Assembly (NCBI GenBank): GCA_019694805.1
Contig: JAIBBG010000010.1
Coordinates: 1-64,000, forward strand
Reading direction: 5' to 3'
DNA from: Flavobacteriales bacterium
GTDB taxonomy: Bacteria; Bacteroidota; Bacteroidia; Flavobacteriales_D; Sanyastnellaceae
Length of the DNA: 64,000 nucleotides
Of this stretch, positions 1-7,725 are shown piece by piece. The first letter of the stretch is position 1, and each line of letters begins with the position of its first letter. The notes under the pieces are model-generated. The model saw nothing but the letters and a program-made list of their open reading frames with translations, ran no database searches and had not been told where the DNA came from. The position numbers and the translations under genes were made by a program.

Positions 1-515
1 GATCGACTGTATTGTGATAGAGAACCTGCGAGCCAGATTCCAAAGTTGGGATGAAGTCTTGCAAATAGCCATTGGCAAACTTGACTCGCGAATATTTTTT
101 TGATGAATTTGTATCCATAATCACCGGGACCGAGTCCATCACCATGTCCGATCATCATTTTTACCCCATTCCATTCCCGCTCTATGGGATCACGATAGAG
201 TTTCACACCACATTCCTTTGGAAGGTAGTCGAATATCCACATGTCGTGATTACCGGTGAATAGGTGAACAGGAATGCCACTGTCTGTGATTTCGGAAATT
301 TTCCCGAGCAGGCGTGTGAATCCGCGGGGTACAGCACGTTTGTATTCGAACCAAAAATCAAAAAGATCGCCCACGAGGAAAATTTCAGCAGCATCATGAC
401 GAATAGACTCAAGCCAGGCCACGAGTTTTTTCTCACGGATCAAGCTTGATTCGTGATCAGGTGCACCGAGGTGGAAATCGGAAGCGAAATAGATCTTTTT
501 GTTTTTCTCCAGCAT
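1..515 (-). CDS. lpxH: UDP-2,3-diacylglucosamine diphosphatase, partial at the window edge
   Basis: This calcineurin-type phosphoesterase cleaves UDP-2,3-diacylglucosamine to lipid X in lipid A synthesis, at the inner face of the membrane. About 171 codons are present and the C-terminus lies beyond base 1. Visible metal-site motifs are SDFHLG near residue 12, GDLFDFWFEY near residue 49, TGNHD near residue 88 and GHGDG near residue 123, in the order expected for LpxH. The ATG (515-513) shares one base with the stop of the M1 peptidase gene (TGATG), so the two are probably translationally coupled. lpxK lies upstream on the same strand at 4985-6031. The function call is secure; only the 3' end is missing. 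Confidence 0.93.
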   Translation of the reverse strand, partial: MLEKNKKIYFASDFHLGAPDHESSLIREKKLVAWLESIRHDAAEIFLVGDLFDFWFEYKRAVPRGFTRLLGKISEITDSGIPVHLFTGNHDMWIFDYLPKECGVKLYRDPIEREWNGVKMMIGHGDGLGPGDYGYKFIKKIFASQVCQWLFARLHPNFGIWLAGSLSQYSR

Positions 516-3500
516 CAGTTGCCGACGTTTCTAAGCAGACGAATAGGTTCTGCCAGCTGCAAATTAAGTTCAAACATGATGGTCTCAGCAAAACTGAGAT
601 CACGTGCTTTCACTTCTTCCCTGATATCTGATGAATAAACAAGTGGTACGTAAATCTTGAAAACCTTGGGAATAATACTCAACGCAACCCCAGCATTCCA
701 CAGAGTGCGTGTGGCATCGTTGGTGCGCAATATGGTGTTGACATCATCACCAACATAAGCTTGCTCGTGTTCGTTCTTCAGCATCGCTACGCCACCATAA
801 ACGGAGAATGGCAATGCGATGGGTAGATCGACATCTACATTGAGCGATGTCAGAATACCATCTGCTGATTGCTCCGTGGGAGCAGCAAGTCCACCTTGTG
901 TACGCATGAATTGTTGCGATAAAATTCCCGATGCTTCATTCCTGCCAAGGAAGAGACCATCGTATAGGTAGTCGCTTGCGGTCTGATTGTTCGGACTGTT
1001 TTTATCGTAACGAAGACCGCCATATTGCCCGGCAGCATTCAGGTAAAAGCCGCCACCAATACCCAGATAAAGTCTTGAACGAATTTTTTTCTTGCCCTTG
1101 CCGCGATATACTATATCGAAATTCGCTGTGTGTTGCTGGAATACGGCGAAATTGGTGTAATCACCTCCTTCGAAACTTGCAGCATATCGAAACTCACTTC
1201 GTGGAAACTTACGGGTGATATCTCCGGAAATTCTGATGTGCCCAATCATGTTATCATCGCCTGTTGGTTGAGCAACACTGCTATATCCAGATGTGGCGCC
1301 TTCGTCACTGTCGTGAAGCACATCCCCAATCATGGTGAATGAAATATCAATATTTCCCTGCCAATCTTTTTTGATTCGGTCTGGGAAAAGTTTGGCGTGC
1401 ACATAGGGTGAAATCAAGTGATAGCTTCTCACATATTGCTTCTCATTGTATGGAAATGCATCAGAGCCGAATCGTTGACCACGAACCCCGAAACCAAATT
1501 TTCCATTGTTGTATTCGATGCGGGCGAAACCATCGATTGATTTCGTGGATATGCTGTACATCGGAGCGAAACGCCAATTAAAATTTCGAAGGGGAATGGT
1601 TTGGTTGTGCAATTGCACGCCAAGCATCCATTTGTTGTAATTATTCCATCCGACTAACGGCGTCCAGAAGAGTTGTGTCGTTTCCGGATCATCAACACCC
1701 GAGAAAAATTTCAGAACATGAGGTTCTGTTTTACGCAAAATGCCTTTCGTGCGAATGATGTTGTTGTTGCGGTCGAATTCAGGCATTCCTTGAACCTGAT
1801 TGATTTTGATGATGTCTCCTTTCGTAGCATTTACCTGAACTGTCTTTTTTTCAAAGGGAGAGACACCATCGAACCATGTGCGACTTTGCATTTGTCCATC
1901 ATGAATCACATCAACACAAAATGGTCCTGCAATATCACCATCATTCTTCACTGTTACCTTCATCTGATCACCTGAACCATGGGTAGATCTCACTTTATAG
2001 TCCAGTCTTCCTTTGGTATTCAATAACTCATCGAAGAACCAAGACAAATCTTTTCCTGATGTCTGTTCAAATACTCCGCGGATATCTGCTGGAGAAGGAT
2101 GTTTGAATTTCCACGCTTCAAAATAAGCAGACATACATTGATTGAAAGTTTCTTCACCCAAGTAATTCATCAAGTAGTTGAACGCAATCGCAGTTTTTTT
2201 ATAGACAATACCTCCGTAGTTCAAATCACTGTAAGCATCAGAAGGAGCTTGAATCGGTTGGTCATTGTAGTTACGCGCACTGATGAGGTACATCAACTCC
2301 TCGCTGAGGTATTGATAGGAGTATTTATCCAGTTTGAGCGATTTGCCAATATTGATGTTTCCGGCAAAGGCATCGATCACATTCGCATTTTTATCTGTAG
2401 CCAAAATGGTTCTTGTTTCAAAGAATGAATTGATACCTTCGTCCATCCATGCATTGTCACGTTCATTGCTACCGAGAATACCATAGAACCAATTGTGACC
2501 TACTTCATGTATGATCACAGTAGCAAGTCCGCTTTTCGAACCACTATTACCAATGACTGTGACATTGGGGTATTCCATGCCACCACCTGCACTGATAGTA
2601 CCATCAACTGCGGTGCAGATATCATATGGATAATCTCCTGACCAAAGTGAGTAGTAATACAATCCGTCATTGATGGCTTTGATACCAGTACCTTCCCACT
2701 GCTCACCATTTTCTGGAGTAAACAATGCCCAGGTAGTCACTTTTCTTTTGCTATGAGGAAGTTCGACTTCACCCTTTCTTACAATCCATCTCTTATCAGC
2801 AAACCAACCGAAGTCGTGCACATTGTTTTGAACGTATCGTATGGTTTTGAGCTGAGTTGAAGACGCTGGGAATTTTGGTTCTTTTTTCACTTTGGCGAAT
2901 AATGCAATGCCTTCAGGAGCCGGAGCTGGTAGCTTCGAAAGACTATCCATGCGCTGGATTTCTGAAACTGTTTGTAGGTTTCCTGTTGCGCCTACTATAT
3001 AGTTTTCGGGTAGTGTGATGCTCACATCAAAGCTTCCGAATTCACTGTAGAATTCACCCTGTGTGAGGTATGGCATTTGATGCCATCCATCCTTGTCGTA
3101 GACTGCAGGTTTAGGATACCATTGTGTGATCTGATAACTTTCGCCAACGTGTCCAAGTCGGGAAATGGAGCCACTCGGCAGCTTCACAAAAAATGGTGTC
3201 GAGATTTTGATGCTACCACCCGGCATGATAGGGCGATCTAAATAGATCACAGCGATGTCTTCATATTCTTTCAAAAATTCCCACCTTAGTTTTTTTCCGT
3301 CCGATTGAAAATCGAGAGAGTCGATATAGCCTCTTGATTTTTCATTGGCATACAGCATGAAAAAATTTCCTTTTTCAAACTGCTGCTTCGACATCGCTGT
3401 CTTGGCGTTTTTGTAAGCGTTCGGCCAGAGGTGGATGTAGATATAATCGAGTGTATTTGTGCTATGATTGATGTACTCGAATTCCTCCCAAGCACTCAGT

Positions 3501-3628
3501 GTATGATCTTTATCGTTGAGCTTTACATTGATTTTATAATTCACTTCCTGTTGGAAGTATTTTCCTGATTGAGCAAGCAAAATGAGGTGTGCGAAAAATG
3601 CACACATGGTTAGTGTAATTTTTTTCAT
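515..3628 (-). CDS. M1 family (gluzincin) metallopeptidase with barrel-like C-terminal half
   Basis: The 1037-residue exported zinc peptidase begins with a signal peptide (MKKITLTMCAFFAHLILLAQ). The catalytic motif HEVGH is at about residues 374-378 with the third ligand in WMDEG near 397, i.e. HExxH-x18-E, and GGGMEYP just before it corresponds to the GxMEN exopeptidase motif. From about residue 640 to the end there is no peptidase motif; the sequence turns into alternating aromatic/polar strands typical of outer-membrane barrels and ends in a hydrophobic, non-T9SS tail. An in-frame ATG at 3649 is rejected because it falls inside a promoter -7 box (3647-3654); ATG 3628 fits the signal peptide. 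It overlaps lpxH by one base. M1 assignment is firm; the barrel reading is inference. Confidence 0.9.
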   Translation of the reverse strand: MKKITLTMCAFFAHLILLAQSGKYFQQEVNYKINVKLNDKDHTLSAWEEFEYINHSTNTLDYIYIHLWPNAYKNAKTAMSKQQFEKGNFFMLYANEKSRGYIDSLDFQSDGKKLRWEFLKEYEDIAVIYLDRPIMPGGSIKISTPFFVKLPSGSISRLGHVGESYQITQWYPKPAVYDKDGWHQMPYLTQGEFYSEFGSFDVSITLPENYIVGATGNLQTVSEIQRMDSLSKLPAPAPEGIALFAKVKKEPKFPASSTQLKTIRYVQNNVHDFGWFADKRWIVRKGEVELPHSKRKVTTWALFTPENGEQWEGTGIKAINDGLYYYSLWSGDYPYDICTAVDGTISAGGGMEYPNVTVIGNSGSKSGLATVIIHEVGHNWFYGILGSNERDNAWMDEGINSFFETRTILATDKNANVIDAFAGNINIGKSLKLDKYSYQYLSEELMYLISARNYNDQPIQAPSDAYSDLNYGGIVYKKTAIAFNYLMNYLGEETFNQCMSAYFEAWKFKHPSPADIRGVFEQTSGKDLSWFFDELLNTKGRLDYKVRSTHGSGDQMKVTVKNDGDIAGPFCVDVIHDGQMQSRTWFDGVSPFEKKTVQVNATKGDIIKINQVQGMPEFDRNNNIIRTKGILRKTEPHVLKFFSGVDDPETTQLFWTPLVGWNNYNKWMLGVQLHNQTIPLRNFNWRFAPMYSISTKSIDGFARIEYNNGKFGFGVRGQRFGSDAFPYNEKQYVRSYHLISPYVHAKLFPDRIKKDWQGNIDISFTMIGDVLHDSDEGATSGYSSVAQPTGDDNMIGHIRISGDITRKFPRSEFRYAASFEGGDYTNFAVFQQHTANFDIVYRGKGKKKIRSRLYLGIGGGFYLNAAGQYGGLRYDKNSPNNQTASDYLYDGLFLGRNEASGILSQQFMRTQGGLAAPTEQSADGILTSLNVDVDLPIALPFSVYGGVAMLKNEHEQAYVGDDVNTILRTNDATRTLWNAGVALSIIPKVFKIYVPLVYSSDIREEVKARDLSFAETIMFELNLQLAEPIRLLRNVGN

Positions 3629-3646
3629 CAATCTGTAATCTGGTGT

Positions 3647-3674
3647 CAAAGATACACTTTGTGAAGGTCAACAA
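3647..3674 (-). promoter_or_regulatory. Bacteroidota-type promoter for the M1 peptidase-lpxH operon
   Basis: On the minus strand TTG (3674-3672), a 17-base spacer and TATCTTTG (3654-3647) match the Bacteroidota -33/-7 consensus (TTG-N17-23-TAnnTTTG). The -7 box ends 18 bases before ATG 3628. It overlaps the upstream ATG at 3649 and so decides the start. Confidence 0.7.
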
Positions 3675-3730
3675 CTTACCGGTTATGTAGCTCCATGGCC
3701 GGGTAACATGAAATTTAATATTACATGAAT

Positions 3731-3761
3731 GAAAAAGAAAACGGCACCCTTTCGGATGCCG
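3731..3761 (-). terminator. Rho-independent terminator after the thioredoxin-fold lipoprotein gene
   Basis: A stem ACGGCA/TGCCGT (3741-3746 with 3756-3761), extended by CC/GG pairs around a short loop, is followed on the minus strand by a T-rich run (GTTTTCTTTTT). It lies 30 bases after the stop at 3791 and separates lpxK/thioredoxin from the M1/lpxH unit. Confidence 0.65.
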
Positions 3762-3790
3762 TCCCCTTCAACTGTTACAAATATGGCCAG

Positions 3791-4945
3791 TTAATGGCCG
3801 TAAATCGCTTTGAGCTTTTCCTCAAGCATAGAGCCACGAAAATTGTGACCGATAATATTTCCATCTTTATCTACCAACACAGTAAATGGTATACTTCGAA
3901 CGCCGTATAAATCCGCGGCTTCACTATCCCACCATTTCAAATCACTCACGTGATTAGGCCAGATCAATCCATCGTCGGCAATGGCTTTGAGCCATGGGTC
4001 TTTGGCTTTATCCAATGACACACTGAAAACTTCAAAGCCATCTTTATTGTACTTCTGATAGGCTTTTACAACGTTTGGATTTTCACGACGACAAGGACCA
4101 CACCACGATGCCCAGAAATCAATCAAAACAGTCTTTCCTTTTAGATCGGAAAGCTTACGTGTTTTTCCTTTCGGGTCGCTCAGGGCAATTTCTGGAGCGG
4201 GTTTACCTGGTGCGATATTGGAAGCCGAAGGTGCTCCTCCTTGATCAGCGCCTTTGTCTTTCGAAATAAACATCTGCACCTGTTGCTTGATACCTTTATA
4301 CAGGATGGAATGTCCCATGGGTTTTTCCAGATCAGCAAATACACGGTTGAACAAGACCATATCCGTTCGTGGGTCCAAATGCTGGATAGCGAGCAATGCC
4401 GCCGGTGAAGTACTATGCGTTTCTAACCATGATTTGATGTAATCCGTCCTCGCTTTGCGATTGGTGATCAGTTCCTGATTGAGCATATTTTTCTCCTCAG
4501 GTGTGATTCCCGGTGCGGTCATCTTTTTCTTGAGTTCAACATCTTTGTTGTCGAAAGGTTCGGACTTTAATTCCAATTCATGAAGCGTTTCCGATTCCAG
4601 GCTTCCACTCAGGTGAAGACTTTTGGTAAAATCTTCAAGATTGGCTGTAATTTCTGGAGATTCCGTGCTGTCCGTGATGAGGGTTACAAATTCATCATCA
4701 ACCAGCAGGCGGTAAAAATTCAATTCAAGATTTCTCGATGGTGCCAACACGAATGAGCCATCTGCACCTGCAACAGTAGAGTCAGTGCGCACACTTCTAT
4801 TGTTGATGAAGCTCTCCAGGTAAATGGTTTTTCCCTGAGCGCCGTCAATTTTACCTGAAATGGTTCCTTTAGGCTGATTTGCGCTGCAGGCAGTTATCGT
4901 GATTCCGATAACAATACCCACAGGTATGTACTTATTCAAATTCAT
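3791..4945 (-). CDS. Thioredoxin-fold (TlpA/AhpC-TSA-like) lipoprotein with DUF4369-like N-terminus
   Basis: This 384-residue envelope protein is a probable thiol-disulfide oxidoreductase. A lipoprotein signal ends in ITAC (Cys about residue 21). The first ~115 residues read as the DUF4369-type beta domain common in front of Bacteroidota thioredoxins (GTISGKIDGAQGKTIYLESF), then a helical linker, then a thioredoxin domain from about residue 245 with FWASWCGPCRREN and the cis-Pro segment RSIPFTV. I start at ATG 4945 rather than 4963 because only this gives a compact lipoprotein signal. It follows lpxK by about 40 bases and is probably co-transcribed with it. The substrate cannot be read from sequence. 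Confidence 0.9.
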   Translation of the reverse strand: MNLNKYIPVGIVIGITITACSANQPKGTISGKIDGAQGKTIYLESFINNRSVRTDSTVAGADGSFVLAPSRNLELNFYRLLVDDEFVTLITDSTESPEITANLEDFTKSLHLSGSLESETLHELELKSEPFDNKDVELKKKMTAPGITPEEKNMLNQELITNRKARTDYIKSWLETHSTSPAALLAIQHLDPRTDMVLFNRVFADLEKPMGHSILYKGIKQQVQMFISKDKGADQGGAPSASNIAPGKPAPEIALSDPKGKTRKLSDLKGKTVLIDFWASWCGPCRRENPNVVKAYQKYNKDGFEVFSVSLDKAKDPWLKAIADDGLIWPNHVSDLKWWDSEAADLYGVRSIPFTVLVDKDGNIIGHNFRGSMLEEKLKAIYGH

Positions 4946-4984
4946 GGTTACCTCGAAGGACAATGAACAAAAAGTTAGTTTCTA

Positions 4985-6031
4985 TTATTGCTTGTTGCGT
5001 GCCGAAGAAAACCTACCGAGGATCGTTTTGTTCAAAACATCTTCGCCGGACAGCCATGCCATTTCAATGGGTAATACGAAAATGGCAATGCTTTCAGGCA
5101 GATTCATCAGAGCCAGTTTTGTGGCATCTTTTTCAGTAGTTATCAGGACCGGAACTGCGTCTGCGAAATTACCACATTCAGCTTGCAGACTTTCTATTTC
5201 GTTTCGTGAAAAAATGTGATGATCTGCAAATTTTCGAAATCCGATAAGGGTATAATCCTTCTCCAATTTTCGCTGGAAATCAGTGGTATCCGCAATTCCT
5301 GCAAAACCGAAAATTCTCGACTTTCTATTGAGAATGAGTGGATTGCCATGAATTTGGCGTGGTTCGCCGTATTGGATGGAAGAAAATGCGATGATTTGAT
5401 TTTCAGACGGTTGAATCTTTTGCCTGAATGCTGCCATCATTTCTTCGGTTATCCCTGCCGGACATTTGGTGACCACGATCGCATGAGCTCTTTTTTTGGC
5501 AGAAACCACATCGCGCAGGTCGCCGGCTGGTAGCAACAAATCCTTCCACCAAGGACGGTTGTATGGCATCAATAGGATGCTAAAATCCGGTTTTAACCGA
5601 CGATGTTGGAATGCATCATCGAGCAAAATCAATTCTGCTTTCGTTTTTTCTTTGATTTCTTCGATACCGAAAAGCCTGTCTTCACATACCGCCAGATCGA
5701 GGTCGGGAAATTTCCGATGAATCTGCATCGGTTCATCGCCGATTTCATGGGCATTTGAATCTCTATTGGCCATGTGGAATCCCTTCGTTTTTCTTCCATA
5801 ACCTCTGGATAAAAAGGCCAGTTTGAATTCATGGCACAGTTTACCTATTAGGTATTCTGCATGAGGTGTTTTACCAGTGCCACCAGCGTGCAAATTACCA
5901 ATGATGATGGTGGGTAGCGCTCCGTTTCTGCTGGGTAAAATTCCAGCATCGTACATGGCATGCCGTATCCGGATAATCAATCCGTATAGCAGCGAAAAGG
6001 GCCATGTCAATAGTCTCAAGAAACGGAGCAT
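4985..6031 (-). CDS. lpxK: Tetraacyldisaccharide 4'-kinase
   Basis: LpxK phosphorylates the 4' position of the tetraacyldisaccharide to make lipid IVA at the cytoplasmic membrane. The 348 residues match family length. A hydrophobic N-terminal segment (LLTWPFSLLYGLIIRIR) is followed by the P-loop NLHAGGTGKTPH near residue 46, then the family signatures SRGYGRKTKGF, GDEPMQ, LLDDAFQHRRL and LLPAGDLRD. A TAAGTTTG box (6043-6036) sits only a few bases before the ATG, so the transcript may be nearly leaderless; no good -33 is seen. It heads a short minus-strand unit with the thioredoxin-fold lipoprotein. Confidence 0.96.
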   Translation of the reverse strand: MLRFLRLLTWPFSLLYGLIIRIRHAMYDAGILPSRNGALPTIIIGNLHAGGTGKTPHAEYLIGKLCHEFKLAFLSRGYGRKTKGFHMANRDSNAHEIGDEPMQIHRKFPDLDLAVCEDRLFGIEEIKEKTKAELILLDDAFQHRRLKPDFSILLMPYNRPWWKDLLLPAGDLRDVVSAKKRAHAIVVTKCPAGITEEMMAAFRQKIQPSENQIIAFSSIQYGEPRQIHGNPLILNRKSRIFGFAGIADTTDFQRKLEKDYTLIGFRKFADHHIFSRNEIESLQAECGNFADAVPVLITTEKDATKLALMNLPESIAIFVLPIEMAWLSGEDVLNKTILGRFSSARNKQ

Positions 6032-6626
6032 GGGACAAACTTAAGGACAACATACTATGGAATGCTTGAGTGGCTTGCTGTCTGATGCAAGGATGAAACA
6101 GCATGATATTATTATTCGACAAAAACCTTGGTTTCACTGCGCATATTGACTTGCACCCTTGATTTATACATGAAAACATTGAACCCGGATCTATTGATCG
6201 GAATTGTGAAGAGGTGAGTTTAGTCCAGCATCAAGTCATTGCCTTCTTGTATTTGATGTATCCGACCCATTTTTCAACATCATGATTCTATCTAACTTGT
6301 TTTATTGCATTCAATGGGTACGTGTCAGACTCATATTCATTGTCAATGCTATCACATCGCTATTCTTTGAATATGGATTGAGACTTCATGATACTCGAAT
6401 GAGGTGTAAGGATTTCCGCGAATTGCCACAAAGTCCAACAGCACCAACCAATGTTGATTCGCTATGAGACAGCCGGTGTTCTGATTTTTCTCTGACCTAT
6501 TTTTTCTGTTTTTTAAAACAACAGCAAATCGATGCAAGGGAATTAGGCTATTCCGTCGAACTACAATTCTTGGAATTCGGGTTGAAGAGAAGACGCCACA
6601 ATTATCCTCAGTATTACCTTCGTCGC
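6032..6626. other. Intergenic region between divergent lpxK and the Nif3-family gene
   Basis: These 595 bases separate divergent genes. Apart from the TAAGTTTG box near lpxK I see no RNA gene, repeat array or convincing ORF; the short frames have no recognisable protein character. Promoters for both flanking genes presumably lie here. Confidence 0.5.
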
Positions 6627-7721
6627 ATGATACTGAAAGACATCATTCAATTTCTTGAGGGGCGCGCACATCCTTCCTTGCAGGAAGGATATGACAATAG
6701 TGGACTGATCACTGGAAATCCTGATATGCAAGTGAGCGGTGCGATGATCGCTCTCGATTGCACGGAAGAAGTCGTGAACGAGGCTATTCGCAAGGGTTTC
6801 AACCTGATCATCGCGCATCATCCCATAGTTTTTTCAGGGTTGAAAAAAATCAACGGAAAGAACTATATTGAGCGTACTATAATAGCGGCGATCAAACATG
6901 ACATTGCGATCTATGCCATCCACACCAATTTGGATAACATTGCGGGCGGGGTAAATGGAAAAATTGCTCAAAAACTTGGTCTTCAAGATACCTTCATCTT
7001 GGATCCTCTGTCAGGTAAGCTCAACAAATTGTCTGTTTTTGTACCTGATAGCCATCTCAACGAGGTTAGATCTGCACTTTTTCAAGCTGGAGCAGGAGAA
7101 ATAGGTCAATATGCCCATTGCAGTTGGTCAGTTTCCGGCATCGGGACGTTCAAGGCGGGAGTCGGATCAAATCCTCACGTTGGAGAAATTGGGAAAGATC
7201 ATCAGGAAAGTGAACATAGGCTTGAGGTTGTGTTTCCGGTTTGGAAGAAATCAGCGGTGGAGCGGGCTTTACGCGCATCGCATCCCTACGAGGAAGTCGC
7301 GTTTGATATTTATGCTATTGAAAACCAGTGGCGTGAAGTTGGCGCAGGAACGGTTGGTCAGCTACCACAACCTATGCCTGCCCAAGATTTCCTTCAAATG
7401 TTGAAAACCGTATTGGGCGCAGGGGTAGTGAGACATACCCGTCTTGTGAAGGATGAAGTCAGGAAAATCGCGGTCTGCGGGGGCAGTGGCAGTTTTTTGC
7501 TACGTCAGGCTATATCATCTGGTGCTGATGTATTTGTGACTTCAGATTTCAAATACCATCAGTTTTTTGACGCGGAAGGGCAGATTGTCATTGCCGATAT
7601 TGGTCATTATGAGAGCGAACAGTTCACGATGGAGCTATTAAATGATTGGTTAAAGGAAAAATTTCCTACTTTCGCGTCCCATTTAACGGAGGTTATCACT
7701 AATCCCGTTTATTATCTGTAG
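6627..7721 (+). CDS. Nif3-like dinuclear metal centre hexameric protein
   Basis: This 364-residue protein belongs to the NIF3/YbgI family, ring-shaped hexamers with a two-metal site; the biochemical role is unsettled. Seen: N-terminal ILKDIIQFLE and GYDNSGL, the metal motif IIAHHPIVFSG near residue 66, AIHTNLDN near residue 103, and at the C-terminus GGSGSFLL, TSDFKYHQF and DIGHYESE, which complete the site. The middle ~100 residues are the extra PII-like domain found in the longer members. I chose ATG 6627; the preceding in-frame 19 codons (from 6570) are basic and unlike the family. The next gene starts 4 bases after the stop, a pairing often seen in Bacteroidota. Confidence 0.92.
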   Translation: MILKDIIQFLEGRAHPSLQEGYDNSGLITGNPDMQVSGAMIALDCTEEVVNEAIRKGFNLIIAHHPIVFSGLKKINGKNYIERTIIAAIKHDIAIYAIHTNLDNIAGGVNGKIAQKLGLQDTFILDPLSGKLNKLSVFVPDSHLNEVRSALFQAGAGEIGQYAHCSWSVSGIGTFKAGVGSNPHVGEIGKDHQESEHRLEVVFPVWKKSAVERALRASHPYEEVAFDIYAIENQWREVGAGTVGQLPQPMPAQDFLQMLKTVLGAGVVRHTRLVKDEVRKIAVCGGSGSFLLRQAISSGADVFVTSDFKYHQFFDAEGQIVIADIGHYESEQFTMELLNDWLKEKFPTFASHLTEVITNPVYYL

Positions 7722-7725
7722 TACC

